The notes: a model not told the origin generated them from the sequence alone. Numbered from the stretch's first letter, positions 45,295-57,440 are shown. The stretch is DNA of 64,000 nt from Mixophyes australis (GCA_036250195.1 JAVHZZ010000004.1:158563227-158627226), one strand, 5' to 3'. Program-made: numbers and translations.

Positions 45295-46985
45295 TAGAGA
45301 TGCTCAGTCTCAGTTCCCCGAAAACCGAACACACCCGAACACAACAGATCCAGCTTGGCTTGGAACTTTCACGCACACTCAGAATTGAAAAAGAGGCAAT
45401 ACATCATTGTTACGTCGTCGGATCTCGGTTCTCGAATCTCGCAAGTTTTGGATTCTGTAAGTACCGTCCTCCACAATGATCCAGCGCCATTTCACAGAGG
45501 GACAGAGAAGGGGTAGCACAGTTCTTGGCAGTCTGTAGAGCAGTTGGGCAGCGTCATAGGTAGAATAGAAAGAGGAGGGGGTAGCAGTGTTCTTCAAAGT
45601 CTACAGTGATATACAGGAGAGCTTCATTGCTCCATTGCTAATTGTCATTGATGAAATAGAAAAAAATAATAGGTCTGGCAGGCTTGGTCTTCTAAGTCTG
45701 TAGTCCCATAATGTACAGTGTTATATAGGTAACACACAAAGAGGAGAGCTCCATTGCTTATTGTCATTGCTGATATACAAAAACTAGGGCTAGAAGGCTT
45801 GGTGTAAATTTACAGTCACATTGTACTGTGTTATACAAGTACCACACGAAGAGGAGAGCTCCATTGCTCCATTGCTAATTGTCATTGCTGAAATACAAAT
45901 ACTACGGCTGGCAGGCTTGGCCTTCTGAATTAGCAGTCAAATTGTATGGTGTTATATAGGTTACACACAAAGAGAAGAGCTCCATTGCTCCATTGCTACC
46001 TGTCATTGCTGAAATACAAAAACTAGGGCTAGAAGTCTTTGTCTTTTAAATCTGCAGTATTTGTTTGAAAGTGTCTAAAAATAATATTGTGACCTGTGAG
46101 GTGGACAAAATTGACTGCAAATGACTTGAAATTAGTGTTTGCAAGGATTGTTACGTGTTCGCAATCCTGCTCTGTCAGCCGCACTTCTGGGTTCGCGGCG
46201 GTGGACTGTCATGTGACTCCTTGTCGGGGATCATCACATGTTCCCACGGTGAGGCGTTTGAATAAATAGGAGGATCTGACGTTTACCTGTGTCATATCAA
46301 CAGGTTAGCTTCCATCTGACTCCGTGGATAGTTTGTTCCTGTGAACCTGCTGCTTGCTGTTTCTCCCTGTGTACCAAACCCGGCTTACTTGCTTATTGTT
46401 CCCTTGGATTCTCCTATTGCTGTCTGCCATCTGACCAGTGTACCGAACCTGGCTTGTTTCCTGACTACTCCTTGCTCATCCCTGCGTGCTGTCTGCCATC
46501 TGACCTGTTTATTGAATGCAGCTTGTATCCTAATACTCCCTGTGGGACCGATCCTTTGCGGAGTGCCAGCCGTATCCAGTAACATTCCACATCACTCTCT
46601 AAGGTACCATCCTTTTCCCTCTCATGTCTAGGGGCCAAACCAAGGGACGCAACCTGCAGTCCCTTTGCAGCCAAATCCATCCCACCTTGCGGTGGTTCTT
46701 GGTGAAGACCAGGGGGCTGTTAGACTCCGCACCTTGCTAGGCCTGAGTAAATATAGACTAAGAATACTCCTGAGCGTAACAGTGTTATTGAGGTTAATAA
46801 TAATGTAGGTGGAAAAAAAGCGCAAAAATATGTGATTTTAGCAAAAAAAATAAATAAATTGGGATCTAGAACCAAAACCAAAACACGCAAGGGTGGCTTT
46901 GTCAAAACCAAAACCAAAACCAAACCATGAAGTTAATCCAGATCCAGAACCAAAACCAGAACATGGAGGTCAATGAACATCTCTA
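45295..46985. mobile_element. hAT element interrupted by a solo LTR
   Basis: Ends TAGAGATGCTCAG and the complement of TAGAGATGTTCA, flanked by ATTGCTAC (45287-45294) and ATTGCAAC (46986-46993), an 8-bp duplication with one mismatch. Without the inserted LTR it is about 1,044 bp. It contains about four diverged units of roughly 120 bp (45610-46075: 'gagctccattgctccattgc', 'ggctggcaggcttgg'). It has no transposase. Family members lie at 4740-6098, 48305-48540 and 59409-59941. Confidence 0.88.
46140..46781 (+). mobile_element. Solo LTR, 642 bp, perfect GTGTT duplication
   Basis: Begins TGCAAGGATTGTTACG, ends GAGCGTAACA, and is flanked by GTGTT at 46135-46139 and 46782-46786. The uninterrupted version of the site is visible in the sister hAT at 59750-59775, which confirms the boundaries. 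Part of it (46535-46635) recurs at 47383-47508. Confidence 0.93.
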
Positions 46986-46993
46986 ATTGCAAC

Positions 46994-48300
46994 ATGATTT
47001 TCCAGGTGCAAATCTGTACCATTCACCTGGATTTATCCCCCACACTAAATGAGGCCCATACATTCTATTCTGAAATTTCATTCATGAGTATTAGGATAAA
47101 AAGTGGTGTCAGCCCTTATTATTCCAACTTTCGCCACATGACCCTAGATCAGCATGATTTATCTCTCATATAGCTAGACAAAGTATTATTAATTAATCCG
47201 GAGTGGCAAATGTATGGGTGACAAATATAATATTGAGCATATTGTTACTCTTTTAGTGTCATTCTACCCACTGATAATGATAGACATTGAATTGTCTGAA
47301 GCATATACTGTCATATAATGTTTGAGGTGACAGTACCCTTTATGCATGCAGATTAGACATCGCTGACCTGATTCCTCCTGTGGGACCAATCCTTTGAGGA
47401 GTGTCAGCCGTATCCAGTAACATTCCACATCACCCTCTAAGGTGCCATCCGTTTATATAGTGTGTTGCCTTTTCACCTATCCCTTTCACTTCTAGGAGCC
47501 AGATAGACATAACTGGCCTGATTCATGTTCAAACGCAATGTGAACACAAGTTTTAAAAAACGCACGTACATGCGTTTATGTCAGTATTCAACTATAAACG
47601 CACCCATGTACTACATCCAGAGTTGAATACAGTAATATGTGAGTTACATTACATACAATTGCATGTATGTGACATTGCATTTTTAATAGCCCTTCAATTA
47701 ATTTGGGAGAAATTGGACCTATTTGCACTACATCTATTTTTACTCCTAATTCAAAGAAGAACGCACATTCGTGTATTTCCTTATTACTCCTAAACTCTTG
47801 CACTTCGGGCACATATTAACTCTTTCAATACATTTCCTCATCAACCTGCACTATTTAAATATTACAAAAAACTTTATGCAGACGTAAATGTCGGTTGCGT
47901 TCACAGATGAATTTCGTGCGGTTGCGTTCATTGGTGTAAGTTCCATTTCTGTGCATGACAGAGCAATTTCATGCAAAATATGACACGCAATGAGACTTAT
48001 GTCTGAATGAGGCTCACCCACCATGAATAAGGTCCTGTAACCCTGCTTCTAGATTTGCATTAATCGCTTCCTGCCCTAACCTTGACCTGTTAGCTGAATG
48101 TTTGCATTGAATTCTGCCAGCCCTGACCTCAGCCTGTAATATAGATTAATTCTATTGAACGCAGCCTGCCTGCACCTCAGTCTATCTTTTGATGACAACG
48201 TTTTGCCTGTATTTTGGACTTATCCTGCTACCCTTGAGATTTTCTGCTACCTCCCTCCATATCCTGTCCGCCTACTGGCAATATTCTGTTTTATAAACTA
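46994..48300. other. No gene; LTR fragment at 47383-47508
   Basis: A diverged copy of LTR positions 46535-46660 lies at 47383-47508. At 47515-48020 an unclassified block has 'acgca' motifs. No coding was recognised. Confidence 0.55.
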
Positions 48301-48304
48301 CAAG

Positions 48305-48540
48305 CTCCATTGCTCCACTGCTAATGGTCATTGCTGAAATACAAATAATAGGTCTGGCAGGCTTGGTCTTCTAAATCTGTAGTCACATTGTACTGTGCTA
48401 TATAGGTAAAACACAAAGAGGAGAGTTCCATTGCTAATTGTCATTGCTGAAATAAAAACCAAAATCAAAACACGAAGTTAATCCAGATCCAAAACCAAAA
48501 CCAGAACACGGGGGTCAGTGAACATCTCTACTATCAATAC
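48305..48540. mobile_element. hAT fragment, family of 45295-46985
   Basis: Has the 'ggtctggcaggcttggtctt' unit and the shared right end finishing 'gaacatctcta'. The left end is missing. Confidence 0.8.
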
Positions 48541-48884
48541 ACTCCATAGGGGAGAGGTGTTCCACTCAGTAACTGTAATGTGCACTGAGCTGTCCTATTG
48601 CACCCAATGCACGACAATGTCAGCAGATGCACACCCAAAATAAAGTTACACATTGGGGCACAGAAGAGGAACGAGTGGGGGGGAGGCACACAACTATAGA
48701 GATGATCCTGATAGCAGGAAACTGGTGAAGGACATCGCCAAGAGAGGCATGTTACATAACTTAAATTAGTATGTATTACACATGGCACACACTTTCCACC
48801 AATGGTAAAATGTGACTCATGAATGCATGAAAAATTTACTGCACTTTGTTTTTGTACTGCCCTGAATGTTGTGTCCTGTTTAGT

Positions 48885-48950
48885 CCTATGCTCTATATAC
48901 GGTGGCGCCTACCCTTTGTGGTGCCATATAAATAAAAGATAATAATAACA
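48885..48950 (+). mobile_element. LINE/SINE 3' tail
   Basis: The sequence 'ggtgccatataaataaaaga' followed by TAATAATAA is a short retroposon tail with no recognisable body. Confidence 0.5.
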
Positions 48951-49785
48951 ATGTGTTCTTAAACAAATTTAATACTAGAATGAATATTTTTCACTATAAT
49001 GTATAAAAAAATAGCCCTTTCAATAATTACTAGAAGGAAGAAATCTAGTGGTGTGAGTACTGTGTTTGTATGGATAATGTGGGATCCCTCTATCAGAGGC
49101 AACCTAAAAGATGGCAGTTTCTCTGACGAACATCATTTTTGGGCAATGATGCTTAATAAATAAATGGTTTATTAATGATTTTTTTTATAGATTACAATGT
49201 AGAAACCGAAGTAATAAACATAAGATAACTATTTAGTTTGTAGGTTGGAAAATGCATGGCATTTTTTATATTTTGTAAAAGAAAGGAGAACCTTTACACA
49301 GAGACTTGTGTGAATTTTGTGTAATTCTTTATTTACAGGAATATATGGAGATCAACGGAAAATGTCCAAATGCACAAACAAGTCTAATTTGATAGATACT
49401 GTATCATACATGTTTATTTCCATAATGCTACAAACCTTTACTTAAAACTGTATTTTGTGTGTTAATGCTTTTTAGCTAAGCTTAGATAATATTGGTAATT
49501 GGTATTTTAAGTGCATTAAGATCAATAAACAACAATTACAAGCAAACCCAATATAATCACTGTTATCCAAGTTAATCTTACGTAGAGAATGAGACATTAT
49601 ATTTAATGTTACATTGTAATGTTACCAGAATGGATAAGGCACTGTGTCATTTGTTTTCTATTTAGACTATTTTGAATTGCAAAGTAAACATAAGGGTATC
49701 AATATATATCAAGTATATAAAATGTGCCAACATATAATGTCTATGCTACAATCTCTATTTCATGCATTACAATGTGGAGGTGTGC
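48951..49785. other. No gene seen
   Basis: AT-rich, with no domain or RNA gene recognised. Confidence 0.6.
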
Positions 49786-49789
49786 CCAG

Positions 49790-51990
49790 TTGCCGTGCCT
49801 TGGAAGAGGGTGAAAATGGAAGAAGGCCCAGAAGAAAGAAGAGGGGAGAAGACTTCACTTACCTCAGCCCGGGATCCAGCGGCGGTAAGTTTTCGCCTTT
49901 TATTTCAGGTTCCGGCAGCAGAGAGCAAGTGAGCCAATCAAGGCTCACCTTCCCCTGCTGGCCAATCGAGGGTCGGCCGTTTGAATGACCTCAGCGTGCC
50001 GGCGGCTATTTAGGCCGCCAGGCGCTGCCATTTTTCAGTTAGCCCGCCAGCGGAGCAGATGGAAGAGGATGTTGTGGGACGTCCAGCGCAAAAGAAGAAG
50101 AAAATGCCATTGGAAGACGCAGGGAGCCCTTGTAAGGGCTAGGAGCTACCCTGCCATGTGGAGATGGCGCAAAAGTCATTGGCAGGGAGCCCTTGTAGAG
50201 GCACCCCGCTAGGAGCGCCCCCACCCAGAAGACAGCAGGGAGCTGCGCGCCGCAGAGGAGAAGAGGCGCCGCCGGCTGGAGGGTCTGGAAGACCCAGAGA
50301 CGAAGACGTCGGGACAAGTTGAGCATCCTGCGCAGAGCAGGTAACTATAAAATAGACTGTTAGCTCAGGCATAAGGCCCAGAGGCACTACGGGCACAAGG
50401 CCCGTGGCACCGGTAGTGGACACAAAGTCCTGGCACGGTTAGGTGATAGGTAGGCTTTTCCTGGGCACAAGGCCCCAACTGCAGCCTTTGGGCACAAGAC
50501 ACAATAGGTAGCATGTGGGGGGCACCAAACCCCAGCGGTAGCGTTTGGGCACAAGGCCCAATAGGTAGAGCAGGGCGTTATTCCCTTGAGTGTAGCAGGG
50601 TGTCAGGCCCCTGTAGTTTAAGTCAGGCTATAGGCCTGGCTACAGTGCGAGCAGAAGACTCATGTTATGGGGTGGCACATTTGGCTTATTAGTTAGATGG
50701 CGGCTACGCCTGCCAGTCTTAGGCCATTTCAGAGTGTGGAATTGGGTTATTGAACTAGTGTACTATATAGCATTGCGTATTGTGTGTGGCTGTGCTTTGG
50801 ACTTCTCTTTGCAGGTGCAAGACGTCAGGTCTCCCTTAAATGTAGGCTCTTGTTTCCTGTCCCCTACCTTGTGTTTGTGCGTTCCTTTGTGGGAGTTGCG
50901 AGTTAACCGCCTCACATATTGTTAGATGTAGGATACTCAGTAGCTTGCTCGGCTTGTAGGTCCCCGGGGTCATGCAGAGTTGTTGAGGCAGTGTTTGGGT
51001 TTCCCATTGTCCAGGAAGCACTGCCCTTATGAGTTCCGGCAGGTCCCGCCTTCGGTTCCACTCGGATGCCTGATGCTGAGTTCTGACAGGTCCGCCTGAC
51101 GGTTTCAGTTTAGGCGGTGTTACTACTGGGTTGGGAGTGTCCGTTGTGAGTTCCAGCAGCAGCCGCTGACGGTTCCAGGCAGAGGCATCTGGCCAGGTGG
51201 CACTCTGCTCCAGGAGGCTCCGCCACTGTTCCTTGCTACTGTGTACGTTTCCCCCTAGAGAGGAGACAGTCTCCTTGGCAAGGCCCAGGATTTGGGGTTT
51301 AGTGTACATCCACTAGACAGAGGGTAAGTACCGGCTGGTGCTTCCTCAAGAGAACAACAAAGGGGAGGGCGTTTAGGCAGTACATCTCATCCAGTATCTA
51401 GCATAGTTGCACTACTGGTCACTAATGGGTGTGGGGTCAGGATGCCTGTTGTATTCGCTAGTAGCATCTTGTGGGTGGTAAATCATAGTCCCACAAATAG
51501 TGTATGTGTTAGGCTGTTTGTTGTCGTTGCAGGTAATGGAGGAACGCGAGGCAGCTGGAGCCAGGAGCGAAAGTCTCTCGGTGAGTATAGCACTAAGGTC
51601 CCCTTCTTCTGAGCTGGCCCCCACCTACTGGTGGGTGGAGTACTTGAGAGGGATTGTTCCTAGGCCCTCATATTAGCGGCGCCAGGGTAGCAGCCCAGAG
51701 CAAAACGAGGTGTCGGCAACCAGGGTAGAGTGAGTGTCTCTGTCTCGTAGTCATCGCTTCGGACATTGCCCCTTCCTTCAAGATATAGCGGATCTCAACG
51801 CTTTGTTTCTTTCTCAGGTGTCCGCATCGGTAGGTGTGCAGGGGAAAGAGGATCAAGGTGGACCTCGGTTCAAGGGGTTGCAGACAGTGCGGTGGTGTTC
51901 CATAATGTTCCCTCAGGATCGGGTGAGTACTTGGGGTGTAGGGGAGGAGATTGCAGCTGTGTGTCTTTGTCTCCCTTAGCATCCCTCACA
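49790..51990 (+). other. GC-rich promoter-like block of unknown origin
   Basis: Sharply richer in G+C and CpG than its surroundings. At 49934-50012 there are two CCAAT motifs ('gagccaatca', 'ggccaatcga') and a TATA-like CTATTTAGG, the order of a core promoter. An ATG at 50059 opens a short basic reading frame. Between 50350 and 50640 the phrase 'gggcacaaggccc' and variants recur. Splice-donor-like sequences occur (49892 gcGGTAAGTTT, 51324 GGGTAAGTA, 51579 CGGTGAGTA). No domain is readable and no end repeats were found. It could be the 5' end of a large retroelement or a true gene promoter; I cannot decide. Confidence 0.35.
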
Positions 51991-52035
51991 ACTACAAGGG
52001 AACAAATTTGAAAGGGCAGACATTGTAGCCATACC

Positions 52036-52440
52036 TTGGTGGGGTGTTACCACACTCTGTGTGCCAACTTCACACTAATATCCCTCCTGAAAATTGATCT
52101 TAAACTTTTCGCAAATACTCTTAATAGATTAGTTATTTTTATCTGGACCTTTGGTAATCCCGACCAGGTGGGATTTATCCGTGGCCGAATGGCAGACAAT
52201 ACTATGAGGACTGTTGACCTGGTTTACACTGCTAATAAAAAAAACTACTCCTGCCCTGGTGCTATATCTGGATGCTAAAAAAAGGCATCATGAGCTTTCA
52301 TGCAGTGTACCATAAAAGAAATGGGTTTTAATGAACACTTTTTGTGTGAAAAAGTTGTACTATACTTAAAGCCCTCGCAAACAACACTGCATCAGACCGC
52401 TTTAAAATCATTGATGGTACAAGGCAAGGGTGACACTTAT
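52036..52440 (+). pseudogene. Tx1/L1-clade LINE RT fragment
   Basis: Plus-strand frames read LISLLKIDLKLFANTLNRL, then DQVGFIRGRMADNTMRTVDL, then YLDAKKA (from the usual DAEKAFD). This is the start of the L1-clade RT with the first catalytic Asp. Further on, DGTRQG corresponds to the GxRQGCPLSP motif, after which the match is lost. Frameshifts and stops are frequent. Confidence 0.82.
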
Positions 52441-52894
52441 TTGTGACCTTTTGATGAAATCAAGATTCTAAGAGTAGAGTTAATGAAACAAAGTGATTTT
52501 ATTTTTAACTTTGGTCATACATTAAAAAATGAAATGTTAAGTCAGTAGCACAAGTCCATAGAACCAGGATAGCTAAGGAACAGGAATACTGGAACCCAGG
52601 CACAGAAGAATTGCTGCAGCTGCTGGATATCAGAATACCAGGTTTAGCTGGGAAGCTGGAGATGCTGGATTTTAGGCATGATGGGTTAACTGCAGGTACA
52701 GGTTTGTCAGGATAGCCGGGTTGAGCTAAGAGGCTGGAGACCAGGCACAACAGGATGACTGTGGGTACAAGTTTAAGGAGACTGGATTACCATGTTTAGC
52801 CACTGGAGCAGGAAATGTAGGATACTTGCAGAGAGATGATCACTTGGCAATGCAGGGTATTTGCAGAAAGCCAAATTCCATGGAGCAAGTCAGA
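52441..52894 (-). mobile_element. LTR-like repeat, part 1 (interrupted)
   Basis: Contains loosely repeated 'aggctggagaccaggcacaa'-type units. It continues after the hAT insertion at 54389-54600. On the minus strand the distal part has a TATA-like CTTTAAG (54448-54454) and a plausible TGTTTGTCAGG start near 54597. I read it as a left-pointing LTR, tentatively. Confidence 0.4.
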
Positions 52895-52902
52895 ATCAGA
52901 TC

Positions 52903-54380
52903 CAGGGCCTGATTAAGAGTTCTGGCCGCCCTAGGCTAATACGGCCGCAGCGCCCCCCCCCCCCCCCCTCCTCCGAATATATAGGTGTATAGGAACACTC
53001 CTGAATATGAATGTTCAGGTGTATTCTCCTTACTTTCCTTACCTCCACTCTGCAAGCTAGCTATCCCCCCCTGTCACATCAAAACTCCCCCAGTCACATA
53101 TATCAGCCCCCCTCCTCTGCCCTCCTTCATACATATCAACCTCTCTACCTCCCTATAGATTTTCATGGCAGCCCCCCACCTCCCACCCTATAGATTTGTA
53201 TGACAGTCCCCCTCTCCCTCCCTATACATATGCATGACAGTCCCCCCTCTCCCTCCCTATAGATTTGCAGGGTAGTCCCCCCCCCTCCCTATAGATATGC
53301 AGGGTAGTTACCCCCCCCTCTCTATAGATATGCAGTGTAGTTCCCTCCCTCCCTATAGATATGCAGGGTAGTTACCCCCCCCTCTCTATAGATATGCAGT
53401 GTAGTTCCCCCCCTCCCTATAGATATGCAGGGTAGTTCCCCCCCTCCCTATAGATATGCAGGGTAGTTTCCCCCCCTTCCTATAGATATGCAGGGCAGTT
53501 CCCCTCCCTATAGATATGCAGGGCAGTTCTCCCCCTCCCTATAGATATGCAGGGCAGTCCCCCCCTCCTTATAGATATGCAGGGCAGTTTCCCCCCCCCT
53601 ATAGATATGCAGGGCAGTTCCCCCCCTATAGATATGCAGGGCAGTTCCCCCCCTCCCTATAGATATGCAGGGCAGTTCCCCCCCTCCCTATAGATATGCA
53701 GGGCAGTTCCCCCCCCCTCCCTATAGATATGCAGGGCAGTTCCCCCCCCCTCCCTATAGATATGAAGGGCAGTTCCCCCCGCTCCCTATAGATATGCAGG
53801 GCAGTTCCCCCCCCCTCCCTATAGATATGCAGGGCAGTCCCCCCCCCCCCTCCCTATAGATATGCAGGGCAGTTCCCCCCCTCCCTATAGATATGCAGGG
53901 CAGTTCCCCCCCTCCCTATAGATATGCAGGGCAGTTCCCCCCCTCCCTATAGATATGCAGGGCAGTCCCCCCCTCCCTATAGATATGCAGGGCAGTTCCC
54001 CCCCCTCCCTATAGATATGCAGGGCAGTTCCCCCCTTCACTTACCTGTAGTTGTGCCAGCGTCGCTCCTCTCCTCAGATCAGCAGATAGGAAGTGAAGAC
54101 GTCCTGCTTCCTGTCTGCTGCACAGCAACAGGCAGCCTGGCGATTGGCTGTGTGTTGCTAACCACTGACCACCAATGCTTTTAAACGTCGAGCCCTCCAC
54201 CCCCCGCGGCGACCCCCCCCCCCCCCTTCCCCACCCCGAAAAAAAAAATGAATGAAGAAAAAAAAAAAATGTAAAAAAAAAAAAAATGTAAAAAAAAAAT
54301 AAATACCCACAGTGCCGCGCCCCCCGGGACCCAGCGCCCCAGGCTGCAGCCTGGTCAGCCTAGTGGTTGATCAGGCCCTG
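52903..54380. mobile_element. hAT element with perfect 8-bp TSD and internal minisatellite
   Basis: Ends CAGGGCCTGATTAAG and the complement of CAGGGCCTGATCAA, with ATCAGATC duplicated exactly at 52895-52902 and 54381-54388. It is 1,478 bp. The interior is mostly a minisatellite (53150-54035). The right part has a G+C-rich segment with a minus-strand donor-like CAG|GTAAGTGAAG (54035-54044), poly(C) and poly(A) runs. There is no transposase. Confidence 0.92.
53150..54035. repeat. Minisatellite, unit of about 31 bp
   Basis: About 28 copies of a unit built on 'ctccctatagatatgcaggg' plus a variable 'cagttccccccc' part. Unit length varies mainly in the C run. Left copies are more diverged than right ones. 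The repeat open frames here are artefacts. Confidence 0.96.
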
Positions 54381-54388
54381 ATCAGATC

Positions 54389-54601
54389 ACAGGAGTTACA
54401 CAGAGAAACCAGCAGAACTAGCCCAGACTGCTGGGGGACGCAGTCTCTTAAAGGCCAGAGACAGGTGATTAGGATCAGAACCCATGATGGAGGTTTAACC
54501 CCGAACTGGCAGGAACAGATGAAGGCACAGCAGCAACTAGGAAGCATATGTTGAACTGTAACCAGGGGCAAATCAAGAGCATGCCACCTGACAAACACCC
54601 C
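54389..54601 (-). mobile_element. LTR-like repeat, part 2
   Basis: Continuation of 52441-52894 on the other side of the hAT insertion; see that entry. Contains 'ctcttaaaggccagagacag'. Confidence 0.4.
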
Positions 54602-54609
54602 CTCTAAAA

Positions 54610-54988
54610 CAGTGGCAGATCTGGGGGTAAATGTATTAAGCTCCGGGTTCTTCAACACCCGCGAGTTCAAATTTAAAGCGGCGCTGCCTTGTAACGGAAA
54701 GTTTCTTTAAAGCGCTGCTTTAAATTTAAATGCCGAAGATGCCGAACTCGTGGGTGTTGAAGAACCCGGAGCTTAATACATATACCCCCTGGTCTATCGG
54801 GACAATCGTCCTCCCCCCCCCCCAACAGCACAAGCATATCTTTTAAATTGCCTTTACGTTGATCAAAGGGGTGGGGCAAATTGCAGTTCAGGGGGTTCCG
54901 GCAGCCAAGACTAGCCAATCACACTGAAGGGGGCGTGACTATGCTAAATTGCCCCCTTCCCCTAAAAATAAAGTTTAGGTCCGCCCCT
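54610..54988. mobile_element. hAT MITE containing a foldback MITE
   Basis: Begins CAGTGGCAGATCTGGG and ends in a degraded complement (TTTAGGTCCGCCCCT). The flanks are CTCTAAAA (54602-54609) and ATCTAAAA (54989-54996), 7 of 8 matching. A foldback at 54623-54789 lies inside. Confidence 0.65.
54623..54789. mobile_element. Foldback MITE (167 bp)
   Basis: Inverted arms: GGGGGTAAATGTATTAAGCT and 'gggttcttcaacacccgcga' at the left, with complements at the right. It starts like the element at 57660-57856 (GGGGGTAAATGTGTCAA), so the two are related by their ends. Confidence 0.85.
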
Positions 54989-54996
54989 ATCTAAAA

Positions 54997-55785
54997 TGAT
55001 GCCACTCTGGAATAACCCACCTTTTCCCCATAGACAAGAAGATAGATTATTTCAATCCTGGACTAGACATAATATTAAGTTTATGTCTGAAATAACTGCC
55101 CTATGTTTTTTTCCAGGTATTTACACTTCAAGAGTGCATGGTACACGTATTGTGGCAGTTCAATAAGAGAATGTGTCTTTGGCAGGACAACCATGAAATA
55201 ATCTGAATGATTACAGATGTGATGCACACAACCTGCCCCTTTTACTTTTTTTACATTTTCACTTCATGGCGACCCCTAAGCATACAACATCTCTTATGTG
55301 GAACATGTTATATTCTGCAAAATATTCTGTAACATATAATTGGAAAAAAGTTAAGATCCCGGCACTTGTAACTGTAATTAATAGGATTTGGCAGGTATAT
55401 TGTCTAGAATACATTACAAATATTCTTCATGGCTGTCCTATTAAAGTTTGAAATACATGGTTATTCTGCCTTTCCCATTATGAGGCCTCTGATTCTATTT
55501 CATAAACTAACTACATATAAGTAACATTTTTATCCTCTCATGGCACTTAAACTGTATTTAAATGTTTTATTCAAAATTTCTTTTAAAGAAAATGCTATAA
55601 AGATTAAAAAATATTAAACGTTTTACAAATAAACTTTATAATAAATTTTTTAAAATCTAAGGCATCTCTTGTAGTTAGGTCTTAAACACATAGAACCTGC
55701 ACCCAAATCCACACCTACACAATGAAACCTAAGTACTCTTATCCCAATTTACTTCTCCTTTTCACTAAAACAACTATTTTCTTAA
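54997..55785. other. No gene seen
   Basis: AT-rich, with no coding recognised. Confidence 0.6.
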
Positions 55786-55789
55786 ATGA

Positions 55790-57440
55790 CTGCATAGTCC
55801 TGTTCGAATCAGGCTGCCTCTTTCTATAACAAAACACTCACTTCAGTCGCAGACAATGCAGCTCCAGCTACCACATATAGTCTCCGACGATCCAATCCCC
55901 CAACCATGGCACACCAAACAGACCCACTACCTGCAAAAGTGCTCCCGTACTGCAGGGTGCCATTGAAGGAAATCTCGTTCCTATCTTGATTTCCTCCACT
56001 ATAAATTCATCCTTTTATTTCATAGCACTACCTTTCAATTGCCAAACAATTATTCTTCAAAACTCTAATATCCACCCAGTCTCAAACCCACATCGCCTCT
56101 TTGCCACCTTCAACTCACTTCTCTGTCCACCTGCCACTCCTCCCCCTCCCTCCCTCACAGCCCAGGATTTTGCCACCTATTTCAAAGACAAAATCGACAC
56201 CATTCGACAATATATTTCCTCCTGCCAAATTCCACGCACTCCACCCACTCTGCACTCCCCATTACACCCATAATTCATTCTCTCAAGTAACTGAAGAAGT
56301 CTCTGCACTCACCCTGTAACCTGTCCCCGCGACCCTATTCCCTCCCAACTTCTCCACTCCCTCTCCTCCACTGTATGCCCACCTCCATCTCACCTCTTCA
56401 ACCTGTCACTGTCCACTGGCACATTTCCAGCCTTCCTTAAACATGCGCTCATCTCACCAATTCTAAAGAAACTCTCTCGATCCACATGGATGTCCCAATG
56501 CTACCTAAAGCTCAACATCCAAAGTAGAGCTTATTATCTTTCCTCCTGCCAGATTAACCACATGCCCTCAAATCTCCTTCACTGTCAATAACACCACAAT
56601 TTCCTCAGTCTCCCAAGCCCGCTGCCTTGGTGGCACACTTGACTCTGCCCTCTGCATTATTCCTTACATTCAGACTCTCTCCTAGCCCTCTCGACTCCAC
56701 CTTAAAAGCATTGCTAGAATATGTCCTTTTCTTACTGAACATGCTACCAAAACTGCATTCTCTCATCATCTACCGTCTTGACTAGTGCAACCTCCTACTA
56801 TCTGGCATTTCTGACACCCATATATCCACATTTCAATTCATCCTAAATGCTGCTGCAAGACTGAACTTCCTCTCTCACTGCTCCACATCTGCTGCACCAC
56901 TTTGAAAACCTCTGCACTGGCTTCCTATGAATTTGAATCAAATTCAAATTACTCACCCTTACCTATAAAGCCCTCAACAACACTACTCCTGCATACATCT
57001 CAAATCTCATATCAAAATACTCTCCTTCCCATCCTCTTAGATCTACCCCTCACCTAAACCTTGTCTTGTCTCTGGTAACCACCACTCACTCCCGCCTACA
57101 AAACTTCTTCAGTGCTGTTCCCCACTAATGGAGTTCCCTAGCACGCTCAATCATACTTTCCCACAGCATTCAAATCTTTAGATACTCTTTAAAAACAACT
57201 TTCCCAATCTCCACTCTTGGCCACATTTGCTCCTCTTGTTTTAACTGTGTCCTCTTCCATTAAGAATATAAGCTCCCTAATGAGAAAGGTCCTTCCTACC
57301 CTTTGTTTTCATGTCTGCATTTATTTTATTTACCTTGTATGTCATTGTTTTATGTATGTACTGGAATCCCTACTGTACACCGCTGCAGAGCACTGCGGCA
57401 CCTTACAAATCTATGATAGTAATAATAATAATAATAGTCC
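55790..57440 (+). pseudogene. L2-like LINE, C-terminal ORF2 and 3' tail
   Basis: A degenerate but continuous LINE in sense orientation. The frames at 55986-56319 read the inter-domain part before the RT (ATYFKDKIDTIRQYISS). RT is largely deleted: by 56510 the wording is already that after the RT core (KLNIQS-type, then the segment corresponding to LIIFPPA). After that come motifs of the C-terminal region (LTYKALNN, RSTPHLNLVLS, AVPHxWSSLARS). It ends with 'cgctgcagagcactgcggca' and an (AATAATA)n tail at 57420-57436. It resembles the antisense copy at 30.8-31.7 kb. Confidence 0.82.

Noticed and set aside
53665..54184. Proline-rich repetitive open frames
   Set aside because: The reading runs through the minisatellite of the 52.9-54.4 kb hAT.
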